Shown in pieces: positions 11,785 through 23,500 of a stretch of DNA of 64,000 nucleotides. The number at the start of each line of letters is the position of its first letter. Position 1 is the first letter of the stretch. Location: NCBI RefSeq assembly GCF_018446385.1, contig NC_056000.1:38229511-38293510 (forward strand), given 5' to 3'. This DNA comes from Zingiber officinale. Taxonomy: Eukaryota; Streptophyta; Magnoliopsida; Zingiberales; Zingiberaceae. Made by a program: the position numbers and the translations under genes. The notes beneath the pieces were generated by a model. That model ran no database searches and was not told the DNA's origin. It was given only the letters and a program-made list of their open reading frames with translations.

Positions 11785-12278
11785 TTGTTTGACAACACGA
11801 TTTAAGTTTAGATCAGAAATGTTCATATTTCTATATTTCCCTAATTTTAGGAGAATCAAGATCCTCCCCCTAAGACAGATACAACACCATGTAAGGATAG
11901 AGGAATCAAGGTCCTCCCCCTAAAGACAAACTTCCATTTATCTCTAAACTTAGTTATCTTCTCTCCCTTTGTCAAACACCGAAAAGGTGCGAATTAGATA
12001 AGAGAACGTTAAGGACTCCCCCTTAACCCATACTGTCTTTTTCTTAATTCACCTAGAACACCCTCTAAATGTATTATAAGACAGTGATAAAGAAATAAGA
12101 GACATACAAGACATGACATATGAACAGCATATTAAAAACCAATAAGGAGTGAAACATAAAGAAAGAAAATAAATAGCATAAATAGAAGAAATCAGTAAGT
12201 ATCCAGGACAGACATACATATCCAACAACCAACATCCAAAACATAGATAGTCAAAATGACATCATAGAACAATGTATA

Positions 12279-13701
12279 TCAATCAGCCTCCTCATCATGA
12301 GGAGCATCAGGATCATCAACGGGAAGAATGGGTCCCTGAGGTGGCATGCCGCTGCTCGAGGATGGATAGCCCGGGAAATCCTGCGGAGGTGGGTATCTGG
12401 CCATCCAATCCATAATCGCCTGATGTGTCACTAGCTGCTGACTGCGTAAATCATCGTAGCGCTGGTCAATCCGGACGCGCAGCCCGTGAAGCTCAGCAAC
12501 CAGCAGCTCATTGTGCCGATCAAAGCGACTCTCCAGCTCGGCGATCTGCCATCGCAGATCAGGATCGGCCTCTCCATCGTCAGCAGCAGGAGGAGCAGCA
12601 ACAGGAGCAGCTGCAACTTGTCGTGGAGGTCCCCGTGGTAACTCACCTAGAGCTCTCCCATCCTTCCACCAAACATCCCCATTTTGTCCTATGATTCCAG
12701 ACTTGGAAAATGCCCGCTTCCCAAGTCTGCAATCCTGTCTGACCATCTTGACTATTCTACCCTTAGAGACATCAATCTGAAGGGTCTCGAGCCAATCTGT
12801 AATTATATGCCCATAAGGTATATAAACAGTGTAGCCGCTCGGCTCACTATAGGAGATGATCGAAGAGTAGATGCTAGATATGATGTCAAAGTCGAGACGC
12901 CGACGCAATCCATAAAGCATCAGGCAATGATATGGTCGGATCTCAGACAATGGTTTAGATGTGATAGGCAGAAGGCAGTTTGTGACAATTTTAAAAAGAA
13001 TGTAGTCTTGAGGAGATAATCTCAAGGCTGCAAAAGTAGGAAAGTCAACATCTAGCTCATCAAGGCCACCTGGTCTAGGATGTCTGAAGAAGTACTCATA
13101 AATATCATCAGATGAGATATCAAAGGGTGGAGGTAAAGGATCTGGTAAATTAGGAAATATCGAAAAGACATTACCGGAACACCTCCGACAACCGAGATAG
13201 TCAAAGAAGGATGAGAAACTGAAATCAAGAGTCCGCTTAGCAACTCTTGTTTTATAACCTGCATCATTAGTCGGATGAAGGTTGTTATAAAACTCAGAGA
13301 CCAAGTCATAGTTAATATCCCGTTCTAAGTAGACAAGTGAGTCAAGTTTGTAGTAGGCAATGATTTCAGACACAGTTGGACAAAATTCGTCCATGAATCT
13401 ACGATCTACAGACCTACAAGGGAGTAATTTAAAGGTCCTTTGTCTAAAGGCTTCCTCAAAATTGTGATTCGGGAATCTCCCGGAAACAGATGGTTGAGGT
13501 CGGGAAGGACCCTTAGACTTCGACTTCTCATGTGACTTAGAGGTCCCCTCACCCACTGGTTTCTTTCTAAGAGTTAACAAAGTGATATAATGGGGCAAGT
13601 AAGTGAGCACCGGAGCCACCCGAAACAAAAACCACATATATGGTGAGAAATGAGACTGAAATGCCAAGTTCTAGAGAAGTAAGGAGTTACCTTGGTGCCA
13701 T
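12279..13701 (-). CDS. Extra ORF of the nested copia (putative plant transposon protein-like), probably spliced
   Basis: On the - strand a long frame runs from 13667 to 12279. The ATG at 13667 gives an odd hydrophobic start. A better model uses ATG at 13701: exon 13691-13701 (ATGGCACCAAG), a GT/AG intron of 124 bp (13567-13690), then exon 12279-13566. This gives 432 aa starting MAPRKKPVGEGTSKS. The N-terminus is basic (possible nuclear signal). The body (YYKLDSLVYLERDINYDLVSEFYNNL..., PQDYILFKIVTNCLLP) resembles the 'putative plant transposon protein' domain family. The tail is Pro/Ala-rich with a predicted coiled stretch (WQIAELESRFDRHNELLV) and an acidic end. It sits where SIRE-type elements carry an env-like ORF, but I see no convincing signal peptide. 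Function unknown. The intron is inferred from frame and splice sites. Confidence 0.65.
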
Positions 13702-13859
13702 TGAAGTTTTGGCTAGAGCTTTGGCTAGGGTTCCGGCGTGCAAAGAGAAGAGAAGATGTGAGGTGTAGGGAAGAGTCGGCTAGGGCTTCCGCGTGAAGAG
13801 GGAAAAGAAAGGATCGGGAAGTTTTAAGGGTTTTCTGATGGGTGTACAGTTGATGAAAT

Positions 13860-14129
13860 GATCGGACGGCTGTCCGATCAGGAGGTATCAAGAGCCTCCT
13901 GATCGGTCCATGGACCGATCCAGGAACATTCTGATCGGTCTGTAGACCGATCAGGAGACGATCAGTACTCGCTGATCGGTCCCTGGACCGATCAGAGAAC
14001 TTCCTGATCGGTCGGTAGACCGATCAGAGAATGATCAGTGCGGGTTCTGCGTGCCGGTTGATCTGATCGGTCTCCGGACCGATCAGATTACACACGAAAG
14101 GGTGGAGACGATCGGTCCGTAGACCGATC
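13860..14129. repeat. Array of seven 20-bp palindromes upstream of the extra ORF
   Basis: Seven 20-bp inverted repeats of the type GATCGGTC-N4-GACCGATC lie at 13860-13879, 13901-13920, 13933-13952, 13974-13993, 14006-14025, 14065-14084 and 14110-14129. The first has GATCGGAC arms. Start-to-start spacing is 41, 32, 41, 32, 59 and 45 bp. The centres differ while the arms are conserved. They lie between RNase H and the extra ORF, on its 5' side. Related GATCGGTC/GACCGATC blocks occur in both LTRs. Confidence 0.85.
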
Positions 14130-14834
14130 AGTGTCTGATACTTAGATCTCTCCAGTAATTTCAGTAACTGAAATTAGTAATTTCAGTAACTGAAATTCAT
14201 AGAGATGTTCGATAGTTCGTGGAAGTTTCTCTAGGAAAACTTCCAAGTTCAGAACCTAGAACCTGGAGGATCTACAAGCATAACGATTACTTAAAAATTA
14301 TGGTCTGAACTTGTTTATAGCCCTAAAGTTGCAGACATTTAGAAAATAAACAACTTAAGGCCTGAAAATTGAAATTTTGACCTTTGTTATGTTCAGTTTC
14401 AAGTTTGTCAAAATATAACCAACTTGCTATCATTCTTTCAAGGACTTGTCCTAGTATCAATGAAAATCATGAAAAGCATCGTTCAAGTGTATCAAACAGT
14501 CCATCAACCAAAGTTTCATAATTTCTAGGTAAAGGTCCAACCAAGTTTCCTTGGTTGGAATATATGAGTAAGATCTAGGAACCAAATACACATGAATTAT
14601 GTAATGGTCTTCCCCATACTCAATTTATGTCTCTTCAACCTAATTATTCAAGAGATGCATGATACATTTTGAATAATTCGGCTGATCCTAGCATCTCACC
14701 CCATTTCTAGCAAACAAAAATCATTTGTTAAACTTTATAGTTTGTGTGAGATGTTCCCAAGTTGCCCAAATTAATTTCCCTGTTTCTCTTGTTGTTTTAA
14801 TTGTCTTTATTGATCATGATGAAGTCCTAATGGC
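14130..14834. other. Spacer between copia pol and extra ORF
   Basis: No ORF is recognised. Just after the palindromes there is a short direct repeat of cagtaactgaaatt (about 14150-14200). The rest is AT-rich spacer up to the pol stop. Confidence 0.5.
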
Positions 14835-17800
14835 CTATTGAGCCAAACACATTCCCAATTCTCTCCTCAAATGACTAAATTCATTTTCTGGAAGAGGTTT
14901 GGTGAAAATATCGACTAAGTTTGACTTTGACTCGACATAGGTGAGTGCAATGTCTCCCCTAGCTACGTGATCTCTAATGAAGTGGTGACGCACTTCAATA
15001 TGTTTGGTCCTTGAATGATGGACTGGGTTTTTTGTTAGGTTTATTGTGTTGATGTTGTCACACAACACTTTCACTCCCTTATACGAAAGTCCATAATCTT
15101 CTAGAGTGTGGATCATCCACAACAATTGTGATACACTCTCTCCCATGGCAATGTATTCAGCCTCTGTCGTGGAGAGAGCAAACACAATGTTGCTTCCGAC
15201 TTGACCAACTAACTAATGATGAACCTAAAAATTGGCAACCTCCACTAGTGCTTTTCCGATCCAATTTGCACCCAGCGTAATCGGAGTCAGTATAACCTAT
15301 CAAGTCAAAAGACTCCATGCGAGGGTACCATAGACCTACTCGAATTATGCCCTTAAGGTATCTCAGAATTCTCTTAACTGCAATTAAATGAGATTCCTTG
15401 GCACAGACTTGATATCTAGCGCACATGCCCACAGCAAAAAGTATGTCCGGCCTACTAGCTGTGAGATATAGAAGACTACCAATCATGCTTCTATATTATG
15501 TTAGATCAACTGGTTTTCCACTCTCATCATTGTCAAGGCGAGTGTTTGTCGCCATTGGAGTGGATACTTCCTTAGAGTCACTCATTTTGAATTTCTTGAG
15601 CATCTCTTGAGTATATTTTGTTTGATGGACATAAATGTCATCTCGAGTTTGTTTGATTTCAAGTCCAAGGAAGAATGTCAATTCTCCCACCAGACTCATT
15701 TCAAACTCACTTTCCATGTGAGTGATAAATTCATTCAAATAACCCTTGTTATTTGAGCCACAAATTATGTCATCGACATACACCTGGGCTACAAATATGT
15801 TTTCACCATCTCTACGCAGAAATAGTGCTGGGTCTATTTGACCTCTCACAAAACCCTTTTCTAATAGGTAAGTTGACAACCTTTCGTACCAAGCTCGAGG
15901 TGCTTGTTTAAGCCCATAAAGAGCTTTCTTGAGCTTGTACACGTGGTTTGGAGCTTCAGTATTCACAATCCCCGGTGGTTGTTCAACATAGACCTCTTCT
16001 TTAATGAAACCATTTAAGCAGGCTGATTTGACGTCCATTTGATAGAGCTTGAAGCCTCTATGTGCAGCAAAAGCTATCATTAAGCGGATGGATTCTAATC
16101 GAGCCACGGGAGCATAAGTCTCATCATAATCGAGGCCTTCGACTTGACTATAGCCCTTGGCCACAAGTCTTGCTTTGTTTCTTACTACTTCTCCCTTTTG
16201 GTTTAACTTATTTTTGAAGACCCATTTGGTTCCAATAATGGTGGTCTTCTTAGGCCTAGGAACTAAGTCCCACACTTGGCTCCTTTCAAATTGACCTAAC
16301 TCATCTTGCATAGCTATGATCCAATCAGGATCGTGCAATGCCTCATCAACTAATTTTGGTTCGATTTCTGAGATCAAGGCGACCTCATTAGACTCATTTC
16401 TAAAGAATGACCTAGTCCTAACCCCTTGTTGAATGTCTCCCACAATCTGGTCTTGGGGATGACTAGAGGCTATCCTAGATTGCCTTGGTGTTGGCGGTGC
16501 CTCATGAATGGTCTCACTAGACACAGGCAAGGGCTCAGTATCAGGTACAAGATCAGACTGAGTCCTCTCTTGCCTTTGCTCATCGTCATCGGAGTCAACT
16601 TCGACTCTTTCTATGTTTTGATCATTTAAACTTAGATTTCTAAGTTTAAATTGAATTTCTCCTACATCCTTTGATTGATCATTCGATTTAGGGATTTCTT
16701 CAAATGCTACATCTGAGGACTCTTCAATCAACTTAGTCCTAATGTTGTAGACTCGATAGGCTTTGCTGGTTAGAGAGTACCCGACTAGTATCCCTTCGTC
16801 AGCCTTAGCCGTGAACTTTCCAAGATGATCCTTGGTGTTCAAGATAAACACCTTACAACCAAACAATCTAAGATGTTTAATTGTAGGGGGTTTCCCAAAC
16901 CAAAGTTCATGGGGAGTCTTTCCTAAAAACCTATGTAGCAAGCGGTATTTACCGCTTCAGCCCATAAGTAGCTCGGTAATGAGTACTCATTGAGCATGCT
17001 TCGTGCAGCCTCTTGCAAGACTCGGTTCTTTCTCTTCATAACCCCATTTTGTTGTGGGGTCCTTGGAGTAGAGAACTCATGCCTATATCCTTTTTCTTGA
17101 CAAAATTCTAAAAATCTATGGTTTTGAAATTCTCCACCATGATCACTTCTAATTGTTTTAATTGTTGTCGATTTTTCATTTTCAGTTCTTCTACAAAAAG
17201 AAACAAAAACATCTATGATTTGATCCTTATTTTTCAAAAAGAAGGTTCATGTATATCTAGTAAAATCATCAATGATCACTAAACAGTATCTACTCCCATT
17301 CAATGAAATAACATTACTGCAATCAAACAAATCCATATGCAATAAATCTAAAGCAGTAGATGTACTTACAGCGCTTTTACCTTTATGAGCCGCTTTTGTT
17401 TGCTTACCCTTTTGACATGCATCACATAATTTTATCTTTTGATACTTGATGCTTGGTAAGTCTCGCACTAATCCTTTGTTGGCCAGCTTTCGAATATTCT
17501 TCATGTTTACGTGGGCCAATCTTCTATGCCATAACCATGATTCTTCTTCTTTTGACATGAAACACTTAGCAGAGGCATTAGTAGCACTTTTAAAGGATAC
17601 TTGGTAAATGTTATCTACCCTTGTGCCTACTAGTACCGTGTCAAGTGTGTCAATGTGTTTAACCAGACATTGACTTGAATGAAACTCAATTGTGTAACCC
17701 GTATCACACAATTGGCTGACACTTAGGAGATTAAAAGTCATCCCCTTAACTAGAAGGACATTTTTGATTTGGAGACATTCGGATATTTGAATATCTCCAA

Positions 17801-17950
17801 CTCCTATAACCTTAAGGCTACCATTATTACCAAAAGACACATTACCTCTATTTTTGTTTTGAAGGGTGGTAAAGAGTGACTTGTCCCCGGTCATGTGCTT
17901 GGAGCATCCACTATCAACAAACCAAGTTGATAGATGCTCCCCCTTGACAA
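14835..17950 (-). pseudogene. copia pol: protease, integrase, RT, RNase H (frameshifted)
   Basis: Read on the - strand. The protease starts at about 17947 (WFVDSGCSKHMTGD); then the GAG-pre-integrase zinc region with HRRLAHVN and LCDACQKGKQ (to 17247). The integrase core (17237-16923) has KTIRSDHGGEF and PQQNGVMKRKNR; the glutamate of the usual catalytic ERKNR is lysine here. After frame changes near 17240 and 16930 comes the linker and RT (16941-15496) with TKWVFKNKLNQ, QMDVKSACLNG, ALYGLKQAPRAWYE and an intact YVDDIICGS box. A frame change near 15490 leads into RNase H (TDSDYAGCKLDRKSTSG). Another near 15180 leads into the end block (STTEAEYIAMGE, HSRTKHIEVRHHFIRD), stopping at 14835. At least four breaks make it a pseudogene. 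Confidence 0.9.
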
Positions 17951-17954
17951 ATGC

Positions 17955-19544
17955 CTACAAGACACGAAAGATAGATGTTTTAGGTACCCAAATCTTGGGA
18001 CCCAATGCATCTACAATGAAAAACCTAGGAACCCATGCCTTGGTCACACCCTTCCTAGTCTCATGAACCCTAGAAGCATGTGATCTATGAAATTGGGTTC
18101 TAGACACTAAGGAAACGAAACTAGTCTCCTTAGGTTGGTATCCTAATCCAGCCTTGTTGTAGACCGCCCTTTGGGCATTTAGAATCATATCTAAGGTCTT
18201 AGAGCTAGTTGAGAATTTCTCAAGCATTTTCTTGAGTTTCTCAACTTCACTCTTTAGGGCATTATTTTCATCCTCAAGAAGCTCTTGATGAAGGTCATCA
18301 ACCTCATCTTCCCTAAGAGTCTTCAAGTGTTCTACTTCTTCTTTTAATAATTTGATTTCAGTTTTTGATTTCTTAAGCAGTGTAGATAAATGAGCAATAG
18401 TCTTATAGCATTTTTCTAAATGTGGAGAGGTTACCTCTTCATCATCCGAAGATGATGAAGCCGCGGCTGATGTATCACTTCCGGAGTCCGATTCCTCCCT
18501 TGCCATGAGTGCTAATTGACGAGTGCTTTTCTCCTTCTCTTCCTCCGATGAGCTTGAGGAGGATTCATCCCAAGAAGCTTTGAGAGCTTTCTTCTTCTTG
18601 GCCCTTTCTTCCTTCTTCTTGAGTTTCGGGCACTCGCTCCGATAGTGTCCTTTCTTGCTACACTCATAACAAGTAACGTTAGCCTTATCAATATTTTGAT
18701 CAATAGACTTACTTTTCCCTTTGTATCTTCGGCTCCTTCTCATGATTCTTCTCACGAAGTTGGTCATCTCGCTTGATGATGATCCTCCTTCATCATCGGA
18801 CTCGGAGGAGGATGAGGATGTAGGAATTTCTTTCTCCTTCTTCTTTTCTTTCTTCCTCCTTCCATCCTTGCTCTTTTCTCCTGCAACTAAAGTAATACCT
18901 TTCTCTTTTTGACCCTTGTTAGCAAGCTCATGAAGTTCCATTTCACAAAAGAATTCATCTAACTTAACAATTGAGAGGTCCTTGGAGACCTTGTAGGCAT
19001 CTACCATAGATGACCACAAGGCATTCCTTGGAAAAGCTTTGAGAGCGTACCTTACGAGATCGCGATTTTCTACGTGTTCATCCACGGAATGAAGACCATT
19101 GATGATCTCCTTGAACATTCCGTGTAGTTCACTTACCGTTTCGTTCTCCTTCATGGTGAGATTTTGTAGTTGGTTTAGGAACAAGTCTCTCTTGGTGATC
19201 CGAGAGTCTCGAGTTCCTTCTTGGAGCTCGATGAGCTTGTTCCACAAATCCTTTGCACTCACAAATGGACCTACCTTGACAAGCTGATCTTTGGCTATTC
19301 CACATTGTAGTGTGACCACCGCCTTAGCATCGGCTTGTCCTTTGCGAGTTTGCTTGGCGGACCACCTCGACGACTCTAGTTCCTTATCTTCTTCATCCTT
19401 CGGAGGTGTGAAACCTTCCTTGACCGAGAACCACATGGAGATGTCGGTCTTGAGATAATACTCCATACGACTCTTCCAATATTGGAAATCCGTTCCATCG
19501 AAGTAGGGTGGGCGATTGGTACTAAAACCTTCCTTCATAGCCAT
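17955..19544 (-). CDS. gag polyprotein of nested copia element
   Basis: One open frame of 529 codons on the - strand, the best-preserved gene of the element. It starts MAMKEGFSTNRPPYFDG; the motif PPYFDGTDFQYWKSRM is the classic copia gag N-terminus. A UBN2-type capsid region follows (LWNKLIELQEGT..., FLNQLQNLTMKENETVSELHGMF). Then comes a Lys/Ser/Glu-rich linker and a CCHC zinc knuckle (CYECSKKGHYRSEC, about residue 300) for RNA binding. After it lie a second Ser/acid-rich region and a coiled coil (KKSKTEIKLLKEEVEHLKTL...). The role is particle assembly and packaging of element RNA. The frame stops just before the protease, which follows in another frame. Confidence 0.88.
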   Translation of the reverse strand: MAMKEGFSTNRPPYFDGTDFQYWKSRMEYYLKTDISMWFSVKEGFTPPKDEEDKELESSRWSAKQTRKGQADAKAVVTLQCGIAKDQLVKVGPFVSAKDLWNKLIELQEGTRDSRITKRDLFLNQLQNLTMKENETVSELHGMFKEIINGLHSVDEHVENRDLVRYALKAFPRNALWSSMVDAYKVSKDLSIVKLDEFFCEMELHELANKGQKEKGITLVAGEKSKDGRRKKEKKKEKEIPTSSSSSESDDEGGSSSSEMTNFVRRIMRRSRRYKGKSKSIDQNIDKANVTCYECSKKGHYRSECPKLKKKEERAKKKKALKASWDESSSSSSEEEKEKSTRQLALMAREESDSGSDTSAAASSSSDDEEVTSPHLEKCYKTIAHLSTLLKKSKTEIKLLKEEVEHLKTLREDEVDDLHQELLEDENNALKSEVEKLKKMLEKFSTSSKTLDMILNAQRAVYNKAGLGYQPKETSFVSLVSRTQFHRSHASRVHETRKGVTKAWVPRFFIVDALGPKIWVPKTSIFRVL

Positions 19545-19586
19545 CTTCTTGCTCTTTAGGGTGTTAATCCGGATGAAGAGCGCCTT

Positions 19587-19598
19587 GCTCTGATACCA
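19587..19598 (-). other. Primer-binding site of nested copia (initiator tRNA-Met)
   Basis: On the - strand this is TGGTATCAGAGC, the standard plant copia PBS complementary to initiator tRNA-Met. It lies two bases inside the 5' LTR end. Confidence 0.9.
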
Positions 19599-19600
19599 CT

Positions 19601-21252
19601 TGTTAGGACCTTCGGATGGCTAGAGAGGGGGGTGTGAATAGCCTCCTTTAAAAATCCAATCAATTTCCTTACAATAGTTTGTTAGCACAGCGGAAATAAG
19701 TAAAATGAAAACTGATGCAAGGAAAAGAACAGACCACCACTAACAAAACTATGTACGAGGTTCGGGGATAACTTGCCCCTACTCCTCGGCGTGTTCGTAA
19801 AGTGGACGATCCCTTGATCTTTCGGTAGATCACACCCCGGACAAAATCCGACTAAGTGTTTCTCCTTCTCGGTGGAGTAACCTCTCCACAAAAGTCACAG
19901 AATAGATTTGAAAACAAAGCACAATGACTTACAGAGTTTTGTGGCTAACGGAATGAACAAATGAAACTTACAGCCACAAAGCAAAACGCATGCAAAGACA
20001 GAAGGAAGTCTTCAGTCAAGAGCTCAACAACACAGCCTCTTGATCGACAGAGAGTTTTTCCAGAACCTTAGCAAACCTCTCTTCTTCCTTCTTCTTATTC
20101 TGCTTTCTCACTGTCACCTGTGTCGAATCGCTGCAACCAACTCAGGCGTCGCCAATCACTCTTCCTTCTCATCTGGTTCTCTGAACTCACACCAATACCA
20201 TCCATGGTCTTCACTGGTGTCTCTGAGCTCGAACCAATGAGCAAGAGTCCAACTGATCGCGGCCAATGAACGTTGAAACCCGAATTGCATCACTTGCAGT
20301 GAAATACAGCATAAAGGGCACTTGTTCTTATTCTTCTGATGGAGCTTCATTTGAAATTAACCAATGGCACGATACCTGCAACCTGCAACTTGCAACTTAA
20401 AAATCTCACAGCAGATGATTTGATCAGGTGAATCGGTGAGTCGAAATATCGAGAAAGCAGAAACAAGCGACATGTTGTGGATCGGTCAGCGCCGATCCAT
20501 AGAATTCTGGACCGATCGGGACTCATCCTATCGGTCGAGAAATCGATCGATGCGTGGACCGATCGGCCTATGGTGGATCGGTCCACGCCGATCGCCCCTC
20601 GCTTTGAGTCGGCGTTTACGATCAGACCGATCGGATAACCTGAAATGTACGTGGTTCCTGATCGGTCACGAGGCGGATCGGTGACTCATGTATCCTTTGG
20701 ATCGGCCGACCGATCTGAACAACAGTATCCTGGATCAGTCAACAGACCGATCCAATGTCTTGTGTTAGTTTTAGAGCCTCCCAGCCCTAAACCCTAACGT
20801 CTTCCTGGTCCAGAGAACGAGCTACCAAGCCCTTTCTAACCTAGTCCGGAGAACGAGCTGCCGAGCCCTCTCCGACTTCGTCCGGGCCAGAGAACGAGCT
20901 ACCGAGCCCTCTCTGACCTAGTCCGGAGAACGAGCTGTCGAGCCCTCTCCGACTTCATCTGGTCCAGAGAATGAGCTACCGAGCCCTCTCTGACCTAGTC
21001 CAGAGAACGAGCTGCCGAGCCCTCTCCGACTTCGTCCGGTCCAGAGAACGAGCTACCGAGCCCTCTCTGACCTAGTCCGGAGAACGAGCTGCCGAGCCCT
21101 CTCCGACTTTGCGTGCCAAGTATCCGTACTTGGACTTTTCCTCTCCTCATGATCAACCTTGATCATCAATCAGTCTGAGTTTAATTAATATCTGATACAA
21201 ACTTAAATCAGTGTCAACATCAAAACAACAGCCAGGTCAGACTGTATCAACA
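19601..21252 (-). repeat. 5' LTR of nested copia element
   Basis: 1652 bp, TGTTAGGACC...GTATCAACA on the + strand. It differs from the left LTR by one extra dimer of the ~76-bp tandem repeat and by many 1-5 bp indels in the GATCGGTC block (about 20440-20760). The remainder is almost identical. Confidence 0.9.
20806..21110. repeat. Dimeric ~76-bp tandem repeat within the right copia LTR
   Basis: Eight half-units with core gagccctct, alternating between a 'ctgacctagtccgg' end and a 'ccgacttcgtccgg' end; that is about four dimers. It is cleaner than its counterpart at 11410-11625. Confidence 0.8.
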
Positions 21253-21257
21253 TGGAG

Positions 21258-23330
21258 AACTTGAGGAGTGCCTCAACTCATTACCTGCACTTGCTAAGCC
21301 AGTTGTCGGCGAGCCCCTCCAAATTTATCTGTCCTCGACTGAGCACGCGGTTGGCTCGGCGCAGGCTAGGCAGAGCGGCGAGGAACAACCAGTGTATTTC
21401 TTAAGTCATATATTAAAAGATGTCGAATCTCGCTACACCGATTTCGAGAAGTTAGCATATGCGTTGGTTCTCGCCGCTCGAAGGCTCCACCCATACTTCC
21501 TCGCGCATTCCATCATCGTGATGACCAATAGTACTTTGGGGAGAATCCTCCTCAATCCAGAAGCATCCGGGCGGCTAATTAAATGGACGATGGAGCTCAT
21601 TGAGTTCGACATCCAGTATCATCCCCGAAGGCCCATCAAAGCACAGTCTTTGGCAGGTTTCGTTACTGAGGTGCAAAATCTCGAGCCAGAAGCCGTTTGG
21701 AGGATATATGTGGATGGTTCATCTACTCGGCAGGGGGAGCGGAGTCAGTGTATTGCTCATCTCTCCCCAAGAGGAACGAATGCAGTTGTCCGTTCGGCTG
21801 GACTACAGGGCGATAAATAATGAAGTTGAATATGAGGCGCTCATAGCCGGCTTGCAACCCGCCCGACACGTCAGAGCAATCAAGGTCCTCATCCACTCGG
21901 ACTCTCAATTGGCCGCTCAGCAGTTGACCGGGACATTCAAGATAAGTAACACGTGACTCAAGCTCTACGCCGAAGCCTTCGAAAAATTAAAGACCAACTT
22001 TCGAGAAGTCGTCATACAAAAGATTCCCCGATCGAAGAACCAGGCAGCCGACGAGCTAACCAAATTAGCCAACTCATTATTGCCAATCGTCATAGCACAG
22101 CCGACCGAGCAGGTATCCCTAGTATCTCATATTGATCGGATGGAGGGCCTTACCTTCCCAAACGATTGGAGGTCGACATTGATGGAGTTTTTACAGTTGG
22201 GAGCTACACCGTCCGATCGGGTGGAGACTTGCTTGTTAAGGAAAAGGGCTAGTCGGTTCACCCTGATTGGGGATCATCTCTACAAGAAGGTCTTCTCTAG
22301 GTCTTTACTTAAATGCGTTGGATCAGAGAACGTCGACTACATACTAAGGGAGGTACATCAAGGATCGTGCAGAGGACACCCGGGTGACCGCTCACTAGCG
22401 AGGAAGAGTTTGTTGACTGGATACTTCTGGCCAACCCTCCAAGAGGATGTCGCCTGAACGATCTATCTGTCTGTCTTGCCAGAAATATCATAGCCTCTCA
22501 CACCGATCGACCGAGGAGATGAAGGCGTCAATGGTCTCTTGCCCGTTCGACTAGTGGGGCATGGATATTGTTGGGTCATTCCCCATGACAATAGGTCAGC
22601 GGAAGTTCCTGCTCTTCATAGTGGATTATTTCTTCAAATGGGTCGAAGCCGAGCCGTTGGCAAGAATAACCGAGCAGATGATCATGAAGTTCATCTGGCA
22701 GAACATCATCTGTCGATTCAGCATCCCCCGTCGGCTTGTCTCAGATAACGGAAGGCAGTTTGCCAGTCAGAGACTCAAAGAATGGTGTAGAGGATATGAC
22801 ATTCAATAAGTCTTCACCTTAGTGGCCTACCCTCAGAGCAACGGGCAAGCGGAGGTCGCCAATCGCAAAATTCATAGAATGCTACGTGCTCAGCTCGACC
22901 ATGTGGGAGGAAGTTGGGTAGATGAACTCCCCAGTGTGCTATAGGCGATCCGCACGACGCCCAAGGAGGGAACCAGAGCAACTCTTTTCACCTGGTGTAC
23001 GGTGGTGAAGCAGTCGTCCTTGTCAAACTCGGAGTCGAATCCGATCGGGTGCAATGCTATAGCGAGGATAACGCTAAGTGGAGGCTTCTAGAGCTAAACA
23101 TGGTGGACGAAGCGCGTGCAAAAGCTGTCGTCCGGTTGATGTCCTACCGCCAGAGGATGAAGCAGAACTACAATTGGAGGGTGATCCCAAGGTCGTTCTA
23201 TGTCGACGATTTGGTATGAAAGAAAGCAAAGCTGGTCAGCGACGTCACCAAGCTAGAAGCCCCATGTGCTGGACCCTTCAAGGTTGCGGAGAAGCTCCGT
23301 TCGGGCACCTATTACTTGGAGGATGAGGAT
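21258..23330 (+). pseudogene. gypsy pol part 2: RNase H, second RNase H-like domain, integrase
   Basis: Resumes the gypsy pol directly after the copia TSD. RNase H: YLSSTEHAVGSA-like start, then VYFLSHILKDVESRYTDFEKLAYALVLAARRLHPYF. The second, archaeal-type RNase H: WRIYVDGSSTRQG, then NNEVEYEALIAGLQPAR and IHSDSQLAAQQ in a shifted frame. Integrase: zinc-binding region EVHQGSCRGHPGDRSLARK, and core WGMDIVGSFPMTIGQRKFLL, VSDNGRQFASQ and SNGQAEVANRKI, so the D, D and E positions are still visible. Stops after QEDVA, YDIQ and PSVL and later frameshifts disable it. The remnant fades at about 23330. Confidence 0.85.
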
Positions 23331-23500
23331 GGACGACGACTGGAGCGGCTATGGAGCGCGAACCATCTCTAGCCTTACCGAGTTGGGTGAGAGGTGTGCT
23401 GATGTAATAATCAATGTATTTTATATCCTTGTGCTCCTTGTATGCAGGGTAGAAATAAAGGACTCAAATTCTGAACTCTGTGCCGAATGACACAATAAAT

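Larger units (their letters stand above)
10170..21252 (-). mobile_element. SIRE-like Ty1/copia retrotransposon nested in the gypsy element, TSD tggag
   Basis: Complete 11,083-bp element on the - strand, flanked by perfect 5-bp duplications TGGAG (10165-10169, 21253-21257). LTRs are 10170-11769 and 19601-21252. In its own direction the order is 5' LTR, PBS (tRNA-iMet type), gag with zinc knuckle, protease, integrase, RT, RNase H, a long spacer with palindromes, an extra ORF, polypurine tract and 3' LTR. Length, gag style and an extra ORF after pol fit the SIRE/Maximus group. gag is one open frame but pol has frameshifts and altered catalytic residues, so it is not autonomous. Confidence 0.93.

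Noticed and set aside
12425-13019. + strand ORFs opposite the copia extra ORF
   Set aside because: Shadows; the - strand frame is longer and has the right orientation for the element.
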